Below the pieces are notes generated by a model that made no database searches, was not told where the DNA came from, and saw only the letters and a program-made list of their open reading frames with translations. A stretch of 64,000 nt of DNA, from assembly GCA_016712415.1 (NCBI GenBank), contig JADJRC010000047.1:1-64000 (forward strand), in the 5' to 3' direction. Positions within the stretch are counted from its first letter, which is position 1. Each line of letters starts with the position of its first letter. This DNA is from Lewinellaceae bacterium (GTDB lineage Bacteria; Bacteroidota; Bacteroidia; Chitinophagales; Saprospiraceae). This document shows, piece after piece, positions 1 through 7,708 of the stretch. The translations under genes and the position numbers were made by a program.

Positions 1-38
1 AGGTGTTTACAACATGAACTGTGATAACAAACAAGTTT

Positions 39-993
39 TTAAGCAAAATTTTGATCAAAAGTTCTTTGATATTTAGCGATGGCAAAAGCCTGTCGTAAAA
101 GTTTATGTGCGACGGCAATGAGTGCTTTCATTTGGGTTTCCATTGGCGATAAGGCGTTCGTATAATGCCTGACATGATTTATTGACTTTGATTGCCTTCA
201 TGCTGCACAAGTAAAGGAGTTGGCGGATGTGACTCATGCCGAGTTTACAAATTTTGTTTTTGCCTTTAACGGAGGAGCCAGACTGAAAGACACGTGGACA
301 GATTCCAATGAAAAAGCCGAGTTGTTTGGCGTTTTGAAAGCGCTTCAAAACCATGTGTGATAAGCACAAGCACCATAGCGGTTTTTTTGCCGATGCCGGG
401 GATGGTTTGCAGGGCATCCATTTGTTCTTTGTGATATTGGTCGGCCAGGTTTTTCATTTGCTGCTCTACCTGAGCGATTTCATCGTTGAGCATCTTGTAT
501 ATTTTTTCTGCAGAGGCTTGAAAGGCGGGATTAGGAACACCGCTGGATCGCTGAGCATCTAACTGGTTGTTTAAGGCGGTACGCTGCTTTATATATTGAT
601 TTAAAAGCGCCTGCAACTGTCCTAACTGGTTGATATACTGCTCATTGGGTTGCCATTCCGTGGGCTTTTGATCTTCGCCATACCGAGCCAGGCACTTGGC
701 ATCCTGCCGGTCGGTTTTGGCACGCAAAAGCAACATCTGGGTGTAACGCTTGACCACCAGGGGGTTAACTACACTCACAGCGATCCCTGACTCGAACAGG
801 TGGGTGGCCAACTGCAAGTAGTAGGGCCCGGATGCCTCCATCACACAATGCACTTGTCGCCCAACTCGCTCAACACCGCAACAATTCCGGCAAAACCAAC
901 TGCATCGTTTGTGAACTGATAAGTACGCATGACCCCAGCCATCATTATGGCTGCATCGAAATTTTTTTTGGAGATGTCTACACCAACATACAA
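39..993 (-). pseudogene. IS110-family transposase, frameshifted
   Basis: This is a DEDD (RuvC-like) recombinase of the IS110 family with a C-terminal Transposase_20 domain. Read across frames, it begins YVGVDISKKNFDAA (first catalytic Asp) at about 990. It continues with MEASGPYY (Glu) near 845 and KTDRQDAKCLARYGE (Asp pair) near 690. Then come a helix-hairpin-helix motif IPGIGKKTA near 400 and the Ser-containing FQSGSSVKGK near 260, and it ends at a TAA at 39-41. The frame breaks near 850 (one base apparently missing), near 325 and near 130 (each one base extra or two missing). The likely start is TTG at 993; no in-frame ATG precedes the RuvC motif. The copy may be truly dead, or partly broken by sequence errors, which are frequent in this window. 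Confidence 0.85.
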
Positions 994-1123
994 GGTTGTC
1001 TAAGCAGTGAAGACGAAGGGGAGGGACTGCCATGTTGTACGGCCTTTATGACCACTGACAAGTTTTAGTCTCTCTCCCTTCCGTCTTCTAACCCGCTAAC
1101 TCATTTGAGGTTGCGAACATAGA
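994..1123 (-). ncRNA. candidate bridge RNA region of the IS110 element
   Basis: This is the non-coding end upstream of the transposase, where IS621-type IS110 elements encode their bridge RNA. Arms 1009-1026 and 1071-1088 pair as an 18-bp stem with a few mismatches, starting with seven perfect pairs (GAAGACG/CGTCTTC). The enclosed loop, read on the minus strand, contains CTTGTCA (1062-1056) and then TACAACATG (1039-1031). In element orientation the target reads CCTTGTCATGTTGTAA. The first guide is identical to the left side, so it pairs with the bottom strand. The second is complementary to the right side, so it pairs with the top strand. Order and strand choice match the left and right target guides of a target-binding loop. 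I could not convincingly identify a donor-binding loop; it might extend into the start of the coding region. Transcription is inferred. Confidence 0.55.
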
Positions 1124-1650
1124 ATGACAAGGGAACATCGAAACACTGCGTTTAATCGATGTAAACGCCTGTTGTATCATCGTCAGTTGCCAAATATCAA
1201 CGTGCGTTTGCCCTGTTGTAAACATCCGTCCGCTCTACGGGGAGTAGTTTGCGACGCTGCCCGCCCGCGATCCGGACAGGTGTTTACAACATGACAAGGG
1301 AACATCGAAACGCTGCGTTTAATCGATGTAAACACCTGTTGTATCATCGTCAGTTGCCAAATATCAACGTGCGTTTGCCCTGTTGTAAACACCCGTCCGC
1401 TCTACGGGGAGTAGTTTGCAGCGCTGCCCGCCCGCGATCCGGATAGGTGTTTACAACATGACAAGGGAACATCGAAGCGCTGCGTTTAATAGATGTAAAC
1501 GCCTGTTGTATCATCGTGAGTTGTCAAAAATCAACGTGCGTTTGTCCTGTTGTAAACATCTGTCCGCTCTACGGGGGGTAGATGCAGCGTTGCCCGCCCG
1601 CGATCCGGACGGGTATTTACAATATGACAAGGGAACATCGGAACTTTGTT
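1124..1650. repeat. 167-bp tandem repeat, three full copies plus a partial
   Basis: Units start at 1124, 1291, 1458 and 1624, each with atgacaagggaacatcg, giving lengths of 167, 167 and 166 bp; the fourth copy decays after about 27 bp. The last bases of another copy lie at 1-16, left of the IS110 element, so the array was split by the insertion. Each unit contains a near-perfect 19-bp inverted repeat (for example 1214-1232 against 1273-1291) and could fold into a large hairpin. The short open frames across it are repetitive and show no sign of coding. The remaining 1651-1702 before the next gene shows nothing recognisable. Confidence 0.9.
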
Positions 1651-1702
1651 TAAAATCATTCCGGACAGTTGGTCTCATCAAGACCAAAAACTGCTGATAT
1701 TT

Positions 1703-2554
1703 TCAATTCACCACCGTAACATTCCCGTGAAACTGCTTGCGCCGCCCGTCGGTGTACTCCACCACGGCGATCCAGGGATACACGCCGGGCTGTACGGGCT
1801 TGTCGCCCCAGCGGCCGTTCCAGCCCCTGATGGGGTCGTTGGGCAGGAAGTCGCCGCGTTCAAACACAATCCCCCCTCCCCTGCTGTAGATGTTGAGTGA
1901 AATGATCCGCAACACGCCTTCACCGGCATACAGCGTGAAATAGGCATCCTGATTGCTGCCGGGCTTGATCACATTGGGAAAATAAAGATTCGTCTTTTCG
2001 ACAAAAACCGTCAAATGGTCGCGGGCCAGGCAGCCGTCGGGCGTTCTGACTTCGATGGCAAAATCGGTGGTTTCCGACAGGCGCACCTCCTGTTTCAGGG
2101 TATCTGCAACCGTAAACATATCCGGCGGACGCCAGTCGACCGACTTGAGCGGAATACCGTCGGGCGTTACCTGGGCGGTCAGTTTGACGTACTCGCCGGC
2201 AACCACGGTATCGGCTGAAGCGATGAGCCGAACCACCAGGTCTTCCGGCTCGGGGACGGTGGCCGACCAGTGTTTCACACAGCCGGATGCATCCCGTACG
2301 TATATGGAGTACACGCCAGGCCAAAGTCTGTCGAAAAGCGGATTGGTGCTAAATGCCTGTCCATCAATGGAATAGTAGAAGGGTTTTTCGCCGCCAAAAA
2401 CGGCGCTTACCCTGATAATGCCGTTGCGGAGTCCGTAGCACTGAACAGAATGGATATCCAGTTCAATGCTGTCGACACAAGCGGCGAGGGCAAAACTTTG
2501 GGCCCAAAAAAACAACGCTAAAACAGAAATGGGCCTGAGTAAGGATTTGCTCAT
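1703..2554 (-). CDS. secreted protein with type B T9SS (CHU_C) sorting domain
   Basis: A 283-residue exported protein. Residues 1-24 form a signal peptide (hydrophobic VLALFFWAQSFALA). The middle has two Ig-like or PKD-like beta-sandwich segments, about 30-110 with a GLRNGIIRVSA strand pattern and about 110-190. The last 90 residues, from YFPNVIKPGSNQDA onward, are a gliding-motility-associated C-terminal domain. They include IYSRGGGIVFERGDF, GWNGRWGDKPVQPGVYPW and a final GNVTVVN strand. This domain is known as the type B signal for the type IX secretion system, which places the protein on or outside the outer membrane. It has no enzymatic domain. It stands alone on the minus strand, downstream of the repeat array, so its regulation is not visible. 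Adhesin or matrix roles are guesses. Confidence 0.8.
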   Translation of the reverse strand: MSKSLLRPISVLALFFWAQSFALAACVDSIELDIHSVQCYGLRNGIIRVSAVFGGEKPFYYSIDGQAFSTNPLFDRLWPGVYSIYVRDASGCVKHWSATVPEPEDLVVRLIASADTVVAGEYVKLTAQVTPDGIPLKSVDWRPPDMFTVADTLKQEVRLSETTDFAIEVRTPDGCLARDHLTVFVEKTNLYFPNVIKPGSNQDAYFTLYAGEGVLRIISLNIYSRGGGIVFERGDFLPNDPIRGWNGRWGDKPVQPGVYPWIAVVEYTDGRRKQFHGNVTVVN

Positions 2555-2641
2555 GGTAAGTGGCGGCGCGATTAGGTTGGATGGTTAGAGCGTGCGACAC
2601 TCGGATTTGCTGCCTAAAGGTAAGAATTAATTCACGATAAA

Positions 2642-3721
2642 TTAAATTGCCGCCGCGACAAGGCGGTGGAACTGGTGTACGCCTTTCTCCTGTGCCGGCG
2701 AAAAACGGCCGTGCCGGTAAAAGCGGGAACGGGTGCCGATTTGCACCTGCTCCACCACTGCCTCGTCTTCGCGTTCCACGAGGTCGAGATCGGCCCCGGC
2801 GCCCTTGCCCAGTCTGGAAGCATCCCAGACGTAAGCCCTGAAACTGACCCTGGTCAGGTCATGCTGCAATGGACGCACAATATTCAGCGAAAGTCCCCAG
2901 GGATAGAAATTGAACATGATATTTGGAAAAAGCCAAAAGAAATATCCCGCAATCGCCTGTCCGTAATGCTCGTGCCCTGCCGGAAGTGTAAATACTTCTT
3001 CGCCGCCTTTGGAAACACCGACCTGTACATTGCCCCAATCGAATAACTCGGTTCGGTAAGCACCCCAGTCGAGTGTGGCCGCCAGTGCCTTGTGTACAAA
3101 AGGAATGTGGAAACCTTCGAGGTAGTTGTCGCAATACAGCGCCCAGTTGGCTTTGACAAGGTAATCGCGGGAGCGCGCCGCATCAAAACGAAACTGTTCC
3201 ACGGGCAGGAATCCGATTTTGCGCTCCATACCGGCAACCCATTCATCGAAAGGGAAGGCCGGATCGATAGACGTGAAGGAGAACTGTCGCCATTGATACA
3301 CCGGCAAACGGGTGAGGTTGTCGTCGGCACAGGGGAAATTTTCCATACCTGCCGTCTCGGGCATGGCAGCAAAGCGGCCATCAGGGTGAAAGCGGCGGCC
3401 GTGGTATCCGCAGATGATGCCGCGCTCCAGTTTACAGGGATGCTCCACCAGTATCTTGCCCCGGTGGGTACACACGTTGGACAAGCAATGCTGAACGTTT
3501 TGTGCATCGCGCAGCAGCAGCAAAGGCTCTTCAATAAAATTATCCATAAACTGGAACGGCATCGCGTCATTCGGCAATTTTACCGTTTCCTCCGCATGGG
3601 TGATCATCTGCCACGAACGGGCAAATATCTTTTCCCGGCAGGCTTCAAATGCCTCGGAGGTATTGTAGAAGGCGCCGGGCAGCGTGGCAGCGCGGTTGAT
3701 ATCTGCGTCGATCTGGTACAT
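2642..3721 (-). CDS. Rieske 2Fe-2S ring-hydroxylating oxygenase, alpha subunit
   Basis: A 359-residue protein of the aromatic-ring-hydroxylating dioxygenase and choline-monooxygenase type. The Rieske cluster ligands are visible as C84-T-H86 and C104-GY-H107. The mononuclear iron site follows in CDNYLEGFHIPFVH, with H205 and H210 as ligands; the acidic third ligand is probably in the EREDEAVV stretch near the C-terminus. The length is short but normal for single-component family members. No ferredoxin, reductase or beta subunit gene is adjacent, so the substrate and electron donor cannot be told from context. It runs divergently from anmK, 91 bp away. Family assignment is firm; a quaternary-amine demethylase or monooxygenase activity would be only a guess. 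Confidence 0.88.
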   Translation of the reverse strand: MYQIDADINRAATLPGAFYNTSEAFEACREKIFARSWQMITHAEETVKLPNDAMPFQFMDNFIEEPLLLLRDAQNVQHCLSNVCTHRGKILVEHPCKLERGIICGYHGRRFHPDGRFAAMPETAGMENFPCADDNLTRLPVYQWRQFSFTSIDPAFPFDEWVAGMERKIGFLPVEQFRFDAARSRDYLVKANWALYCDNYLEGFHIPFVHKALAATLDWGAYRTELFDWGNVQVGVSKGGEEVFTLPAGHEHYGQAIAGYFFWLFPNIMFNFYPWGLSLNIVRPLQHDLTRVSFRAYVWDASRLGKGAGADLDLVEREDEAVVEQVQIGTRSRFYRHGRFSPAQEKGVHQFHRLVAAAI

Positions 3722-3812
3722 GTAACCTGTTTTCCGGCAAAATTAAGCGGACACGCGCGTTCCGGTGTCGCTGATAAAGGTTTATATTTTGTCAAGGTGC
3801 TACCTTCGCTCC

Positions 3813-5030
3813 ATGAAATACGTTTTGCAACTCGCGGCAATTGCCCAAAAGCAACGCCGGCACATTATCGGGCTTATGTCCGGCACTTCCCTCGACGGCC
3901 TGGACGTAGCGTTGTGCGCCTTTGAAGGCGCCGGGGCTCAAACCAGGGTGGAAGTATTGCAATTTGAAACACTGGGCTACGACGATCATTTCAAAAACGA
4001 AATACGGCGTGTTTTTGCCAGAAAAGAGGTTGATTTTCAGCACCTTGTATTGCTCAATGTGCTGGTGGCAGAACGCCATGCCGCCATGGTCAACCAGTGC
4101 CTGGCCAAATGGAATATCCCGGCTGCTTCGGTTGATCTGATTGCCAGCCACGGGCAGACCGTTTTTCACGCGCCGCGGGTGTTTCACGGTATGGCCAACT
4201 ACCCTGATGCCACGCTTCAGATCGGCGACGGTGACCACGTTGCACGGCGCACGGGCATCATCACGATCAGCGATTTCCGGCAGAAACATATTGCCGCCGG
4301 CGGTGAGGGCGCCCCGCTGGCGTTGTACGGCGATTATTTCCTGTTCTCCCTACCCGGTGAAAACCGCATCCTGCTCAACATCGGCGGTATTGCGAATTTT
4401 ACCTGGCTGCCCGCCGACGGCGATACGGCCAGGGCCTTTGCCACCGATACCGGGCCGGGCAATACCCTGCTTGATGTGTTTGCCCAACAACTGTTCGGAC
4501 AGGCATTCGACGAGGATGCCCGGATCGCGCGCTCCGGAACCGTCAACACCGCCCTGCTGGCAGCGCTTCGTTCCGATCCCTTTTTCGCCAAGCCTTTCCC
4601 CAAAACCATCGGCCCGGAACTGTTCTCTGCGGAATGGGTGCAAACGGCAATCCAAAACTGCTATCCGGGCGCAACAGGCGCATTCCCTGCGCCGGTAAAA
4701 CCGGAAGACCTGCTGGCTACCCTGGCCCGCCTTACGGCAGAAACGATCGCTGAAGCGGTACAGCGCACAATAACAGGTGTTAAAGCGCCCGTCAACATGT
4801 ATCTCAGCGGAGGCGGCGCACACAATCCGCTGGTTGTCAAATATCTGGAAGAATTACTCCAGGATGTCACCATGCTACCTATGGCGCAACTGGGCGTCCA
4901 CGGCGATGCCAAGGAGGCTGTTCTGTTTGCCGTTCTGGCCAACGAGACTGTGGCAGGAGAAATACCCGCCGACGCCACCCTGGGTGGAATTCCGCTGGTG
5001 GGCATGGGGAAAATTTCGTTTCCGGGGTGA
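3813..5030 (+). CDS. anmK: anhydro-N-acetylmuramic acid kinase
   Basis: AnmK phosphorylates and opens 1,6-anhydro-MurNAc to MurNAc-6-phosphate in cytoplasmic peptidoglycan recycling. The ASKHA-fold phosphate-binding loop GLMSGTSLDGLDVALC sits at residues 19-34, DTGPGNTLLD lies mid-protein, and LSGGGAHNPLV near the C-terminus. The chosen ATG at 3813 gives 405 residues; a longer frame from 3765 adds 16 residues with no family-like sequence. A TACCTTCG box (3801-3808), close to the TAnnTTTG consensus, sits just upstream. The IR-flanked 232-bp repeat begins immediately after the stop codon and may act as transcript end. No murQ neighbour is present in the window. Confidence 0.95.
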   Translation: MKYVLQLAAIAQKQRRHIIGLMSGTSLDGLDVALCAFEGAGAQTRVEVLQFETLGYDDHFKNEIRRVFARKEVDFQHLVLLNVLVAERHAAMVNQCLAKWNIPAASVDLIASHGQTVFHAPRVFHGMANYPDATLQIGDGDHVARRTGIITISDFRQKHIAAGGEGAPLALYGDYFLFSLPGENRILLNIGGIANFTWLPADGDTARAFATDTGPGNTLLDVFAQQLFGQAFDEDARIARSGTVNTALLAALRSDPFFAKPFPKTIGPELFSAEWVQTAIQNCYPGATGAFPAPVKPEDLLATLARLTAETIAEAVQRTITGVKAPVNMYLSGGGAHNPLVVKYLEELLQDVTMLPMAQLGVHGDAKEAVLFAVLANETVAGEIPADATLGGIPLVGMGKISFPG

Positions 5031-5031
5031 G

Positions 5032-5263
5032 CAACCCCACCCCCGACCCCTCCCCCGATGGGAGGGGGCGTAGAGTACACCGCCATACTCCTGAACACTT
5101 TTGTTTTGGTACCAATTACATCCAAAAGTAGCGTGTCTCCCCTCCCCGATGGGGGGGGCGTAAGTACACCGCCATACTCTTGAACACTTTTGTTTTGGTA
5201 CCAATTACATCCAAAAGTAGCGTGTCTCCCCTCCCATCGGGGGAGGGGTCGGGGGTGGGGTTG
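5032..5263. repeat. 232-bp MITE-like element with 36-bp perfect terminal inverted repeats
   Basis: Bases 5032-5067 (caaccccacccccgacc...) and 5228-5263 are perfect inverted copies of one another over 36 bp. The interior carries a direct duplication of about 89 bp. Its shared core includes tacaccgccatact and aacacttttgttttggtacc (first copy from about 5075, second from about 5164). No open frame of interest is present. The symmetrical ends suggest a non-autonomous mobile element, or a large terminator-like hairpin downstream of anmK. The remaining gap 5264-5376 shows nothing clear beyond a weak promoter-like tatacttgcg. Confidence 0.85.
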
Positions 5264-5376
5264 ACAGTCCACGACCAAACTTATCCAACCCCCAATACCA
5301 GTTTTTTCAATCCGCATTAATATACTTGCGTCCTGTTCCGCACTGTAACACACCTCTTCAGAAAAGTAATTGCCAA

Positions 5377-6030
5377 ATGAAAGACTCAAACTGGACTGTT
5401 TCCGCCTCCGACAGATACCTTGGAGCCTGGGGCGAAATTAACAGCCGGCTGGCGCTGCGGCAAACGGTGCGCCTGTCGTATGTCTCCATATCATGGGTGA
5501 TGCTTGGGATCGTTGCCAGTGTGGTATTGACCGATTCCTTTGCCCATAACGACTTCGGTTTTTTGCAGCAGGCTACCATTGGGCTGTTGCTGACCTTTAT
5601 TCCGATCATCTCCCTGGCGTTCAGTCTTTGGTCGTATTACGACGACTTCCTGCTTGGTTTATTGAGTTGTTTATGCCGAACGCTGGAGGCCGGCCATGAG
5701 CCGATCGATGGAATAATACCGCCAGGTTGGCATACACCCAGTCAGAACTGGCTTTCAGAGGCCAGAACAGTGCGCAAGTATTTTGACTGGGCCTTTCACG
5801 GGATAACCTACCTGACCTCGATTATTACGGCAATTATTACAATGATCAGCGTAAAAAACACCTTACTGCTCGTCGGCTTTCTGATTGCCCAGGCCGTTTT
5901 TTGTATTTTGACAACTGTTGTAAATAATGTGTCGAGTAAAAAACGGAAAGACCTTCGCAATGACTTCTCTTATGACTGGATATCAGGGGAATACAAACGA
6001 AACCATGACATAAAACGTTCAAAACCATGA
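5377..6030 (+). CDS. four-helix membrane protein of unknown function
   Basis: A 217-residue protein I do not recognise. Hydrophobic segments lie at about 32-50 (VSISWVMLGIVASVVL), 66-88 (ATIGLLLTFIPIISLAF), 146-164 and 166-186, so two helical hairpins are separated by a soluble stretch of about 55 residues. That stretch contains CRTLEAGHEPIDGIIPPGW. The C-terminal 30 residues are basic and polar (SSKKRKDLRND). The ATG at 5377 is chosen because residues before it in the frame are unlike a leader. The stop codon overlaps the next start by 4 bp (ATGA), implying translational coupling to the VOC protein. Inner-membrane location is inferred. Confidence 0.65.
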   Translation: MKDSNWTVSASDRYLGAWGEINSRLALRQTVRLSYVSISWVMLGIVASVVLTDSFAHNDFGFLQQATIGLLLTFIPIISLAFSLWSYYDDFLLGLLSCLCRTLEAGHEPIDGIIPPGWHTPSQNWLSEARTVRKYFDWAFHGITYLTSIITAIITMISVKNTLLLVGFLIAQAVFCILTTVVNNVSSKKRKDLRNDFSYDWISGEYKRNHDIKRSKP

Positions 6031-6539
6031 TCTTATTAAGATATTTTGTTGCCGTCGCGTTGTTACTCGGTACGATTCATTGCAAAAATACCGGTTCTTA
6101 CGAAACCCCGACCATACAGATCGGCGTAGTGGTATCCGACCTGAACCGCTCGCTCGATTTTTATAAGAACGTACTGGGCATGGAAGAGACGGGTATCATC
6201 AACCTCGACGCTGATTTTGGCAAGGAATCGGGCCTGACAGGTGGCGTACCTACGCAGGTAAAAGTGTTGAGACTGGAGGACTCCAAACTCGCCACAGAAT
6301 GGAAGATCATGACGTTTGACAGTTTGCCCCCGGTAACCCGGTCGACCCATATTCAGGACGCCGTGGGAATGCAATACATCACACTCTCCGTCAATTCCAT
6401 GGCGCCTTTCCTGGAGCGGCTCCGGAAAAACAACGTTCCCCTGCTCGGCAATTCGCCGGTAGAATTGCAAAAAGGCCGTTATTTCGTCCTTTTCCAGGAC
6501 CCCGACGGTATCTTTATTGAACTGATCGGCAATGAATGA
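6027..6539 (+). CDS. VOC (glyoxalase-fold) protein with N-terminal export signal
   Basis: A 170-residue protein. The N-terminus ILLRYFVAVALLLGTIHC is a signal sequence with a possible, atypical lipobox (His before Cys). The rest is a vicinal-oxygen-chelate fold. It opens with IQIGVVVSDLNRSLDFYKNVLGM, a classic VOC first strand and helix, and ends with YFVLFQDPDGIFIELIGN. VOC enzymes bind a divalent metal with His, Glu or Gln; the terminal Glu (IELIG) is present. An exported VOC protein is unusual but seen in Bacteroidota. It overlaps the upstream membrane protein by 4 bp. The substrate is unknown; glyoxalase or bleomycin-resistance activity is not supported specifically. Confidence 0.75.
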   Translation: MILLRYFVAVALLLGTIHCKNTGSYETPTIQIGVVVSDLNRSLDFYKNVLGMEETGIINLDADFGKESGLTGGVPTQVKVLRLEDSKLATEWKIMTFDSLPPVTRSTHIQDAVGMQYITLSVNSMAPFLERLRKNNVPLLGNSPVELQKGRYFVLFQDPDGIFIELIGNE

Positions 6540-6550
6540 TTGTAGCGCAA

Positions 6551-6558
6551 TACCTTTG
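6551..6558 (+). promoter_or_regulatory. -7 box (TACCTTTG) of pyrF
   Basis: An exact match to the Bacteroidota TAnnTTTG -7 element, 5 bp before the pyrF ATG. Such spacing implies a very short or leaderless mRNA. I see no clear -33 TTTG box at the expected distance. Confidence 0.5.
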
Positions 6559-6563
6559 CGTGT

Positions 6564-7370
6564 ATGGATCGCCAGACATTAATCGCCGAAATTTTTAGCA
6601 AAAAAACCTTTCTCTGCGTCGGACTTGACCCCGAACCGGAGCGCATCCCCGCCCATCTTGCCGGGCATGCCGACCCGGTGTTCGAGTTCAACCGGCAGAT
6701 CATCGATGCCACCCGCGACCTGTGCGTGGCTTACAAACCCAACGTCGCCTTTTACGAGGCACTCGGGCCGAACGGCTGGTCGACGCTGCACCGGACCATT
6801 GAATACATAGGGAAACAACATCTTGTCATCGCTGACGCCAAACGCGGCGACATCGGCAATACCAGCCGCAAATACGCAGAGGCGTTTTTCACCCGCATGT
6901 CCTGCGATGCCATCACCGTCGCGCCGTACATGGGAGAAGACAGCGTTTCGCCCTTTCTTGCTTTCGACGGTAAATGGGTTGTGTTGCTGGCCCTCACATC
7001 GAACAAAGGCAGCAGCGATTTCCAACAAAGTATCCTGGCAGCGACGGGCCGGCCGCTGTGGGAACAGGTCATGCAACGAGCACAGGACTGGGGCACTCCC
7101 GGCAACCTGATGTTTGTGGTTGGCGCCACGCACCCGGAAGCCTTTGCACGCGTGCGCGAGATCGCGCCCGACCATTTTTTGCTGGTACCCGGCGTGGGCG
7201 CACAGGGCGGCGATTTGGCTGCAATTTGCCGCTACGGCCTTAACAAGGACTGCGGATTGCTGGTGAATGCAGCGCGGAGCATCCTGTATGCATCTTCGGG
7301 GATGGATTTTGCGGAAAAGGCAAGGGCGGAAGCGCTGGCTCTGCAGCGGGAAATGGCCCCTTACCTGTAA
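6564..7370 (+). CDS. pyrF: orotidine-5'-phosphate decarboxylase (type 2)
   Basis: PyrF converts OMP to UMP, the last step of de novo pyrimidine synthesis, in the cytoplasm. The 268-residue length and the LCVGLDPEPERIP opening match the longer type 2 (subfamily 2) enzyme. The catalytic Asp-Lys-Asp cluster is visible as DAKRGDIGNTSRKYAEAFF at about 91-109. The phosphate-binding end has LLVPGVGAQGGD and NAARSILYAS. The ATG at 6564 follows directly after an exact -7 box. The gene stands alone; no other pyrimidine genes are adjacent. Confidence 0.95.
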   Translation: MDRQTLIAEIFSKKTFLCVGLDPEPERIPAHLAGHADPVFEFNRQIIDATRDLCVAYKPNVAFYEALGPNGWSTLHRTIEYIGKQHLVIADAKRGDIGNTSRKYAEAFFTRMSCDAITVAPYMGEDSVSPFLAFDGKWVVLLALTSNKGSSDFQQSILAATGRPLWEQVMQRAQDWGTPGNLMFVVGATHPEAFARVREIAPDHFLLVPGVGAQGGDLAAICRYGLNKDCGLLVNAARSILYASSGMDFAEKARAEALALQREMAPYL

Positions 7371-7454
7371 TTTCCCCGGTCTTTGTGATGGAAATGCAGG
7401 AAGGCGCAGAGTGAGTTAGATTTGTGCGATCCTTGTCCGTTATCAGGATACCAT

Positions 7455-7670
7455 CCCGTGCAGACGCTGCGCGTCAGACGGGTGCCTGATCATGCGTAAT
7501 ACCCGTCTGACGCGCAGCGTCTGCACGGGTGCCTGATCATGCGTAATACCCGTCTGACGCGCAGCGTCTGCACGGGTGCCTGATCATGCGTAATACCCGT
7601 CTGACGCGCAGCGTCTGCACGGGTGCCTGATCATGCGTAATACCCGTCTGACGCGCAGCGTCTGCACGGG
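7455..7670. repeat. palindrome array: five 28-bp units at 47-bp period
   Basis: A 28-bp imperfect palindrome (cccgtctgacgcgcagcgtc...) occurs at 7455, 7502, 7549, 7596 and 7643. The first copy is in inverted orientation; the other four are direct and appear identical. The units are separated by the same 19-bp linker (tgcctgatcatgcgtaata), giving an exact 47-bp period. Each unit can form a stem of more than ten base pairs. The array fills most of the 338-bp gap between pyrF and ribD. Confidence 0.92.
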
Positions 7671-7708
7671 AAAGTAAAAACAAAAACCAGAAACCTTCAC
7701 CAATCAAA

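Larger units (their letters stand above)
17..1126 (-). mobile_element. IS110-family insertion sequence (decayed copy)
   Basis: The element is about 1.11 kb. It carries one transposase reading frame on the minus strand and has no terminal inverted repeats, as is usual for IS110. The boundaries come from the flanks: bases 1-17 end in acaacatga and bases 1124-1133 begin atgacaaggg, and joining them restores the intact sequence seen at 1281-1300 and 1448-1467. The tetranucleotide atga occurs at both junctions (14-17 and 1124-1127), so the exact crossover is ambiguous by up to four bases. A TG (CA in element orientation) core within it fits the guide analysis. The end upstream of the transposase has about 130 non-coding bp; the other end has only about 20 bp. 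Boundaries are inferred from this one insertion. Confidence 0.8.

Noticed and set aside
103..417. Separate 104-residue minus-strand gene
   Set aside because: It is the out-of-frame C-terminal part of the IS110 transposase.
3092..3925. 277-codon plus-strand frame
   Set aside because: Antisense to the Rieske oxygenase; no family features.
7455..7670. CRISPR-like regular repeat array
   Set aside because: The 19-bp linkers between the 28-bp repeats are identical, not unique spacers, and no cas genes are near.
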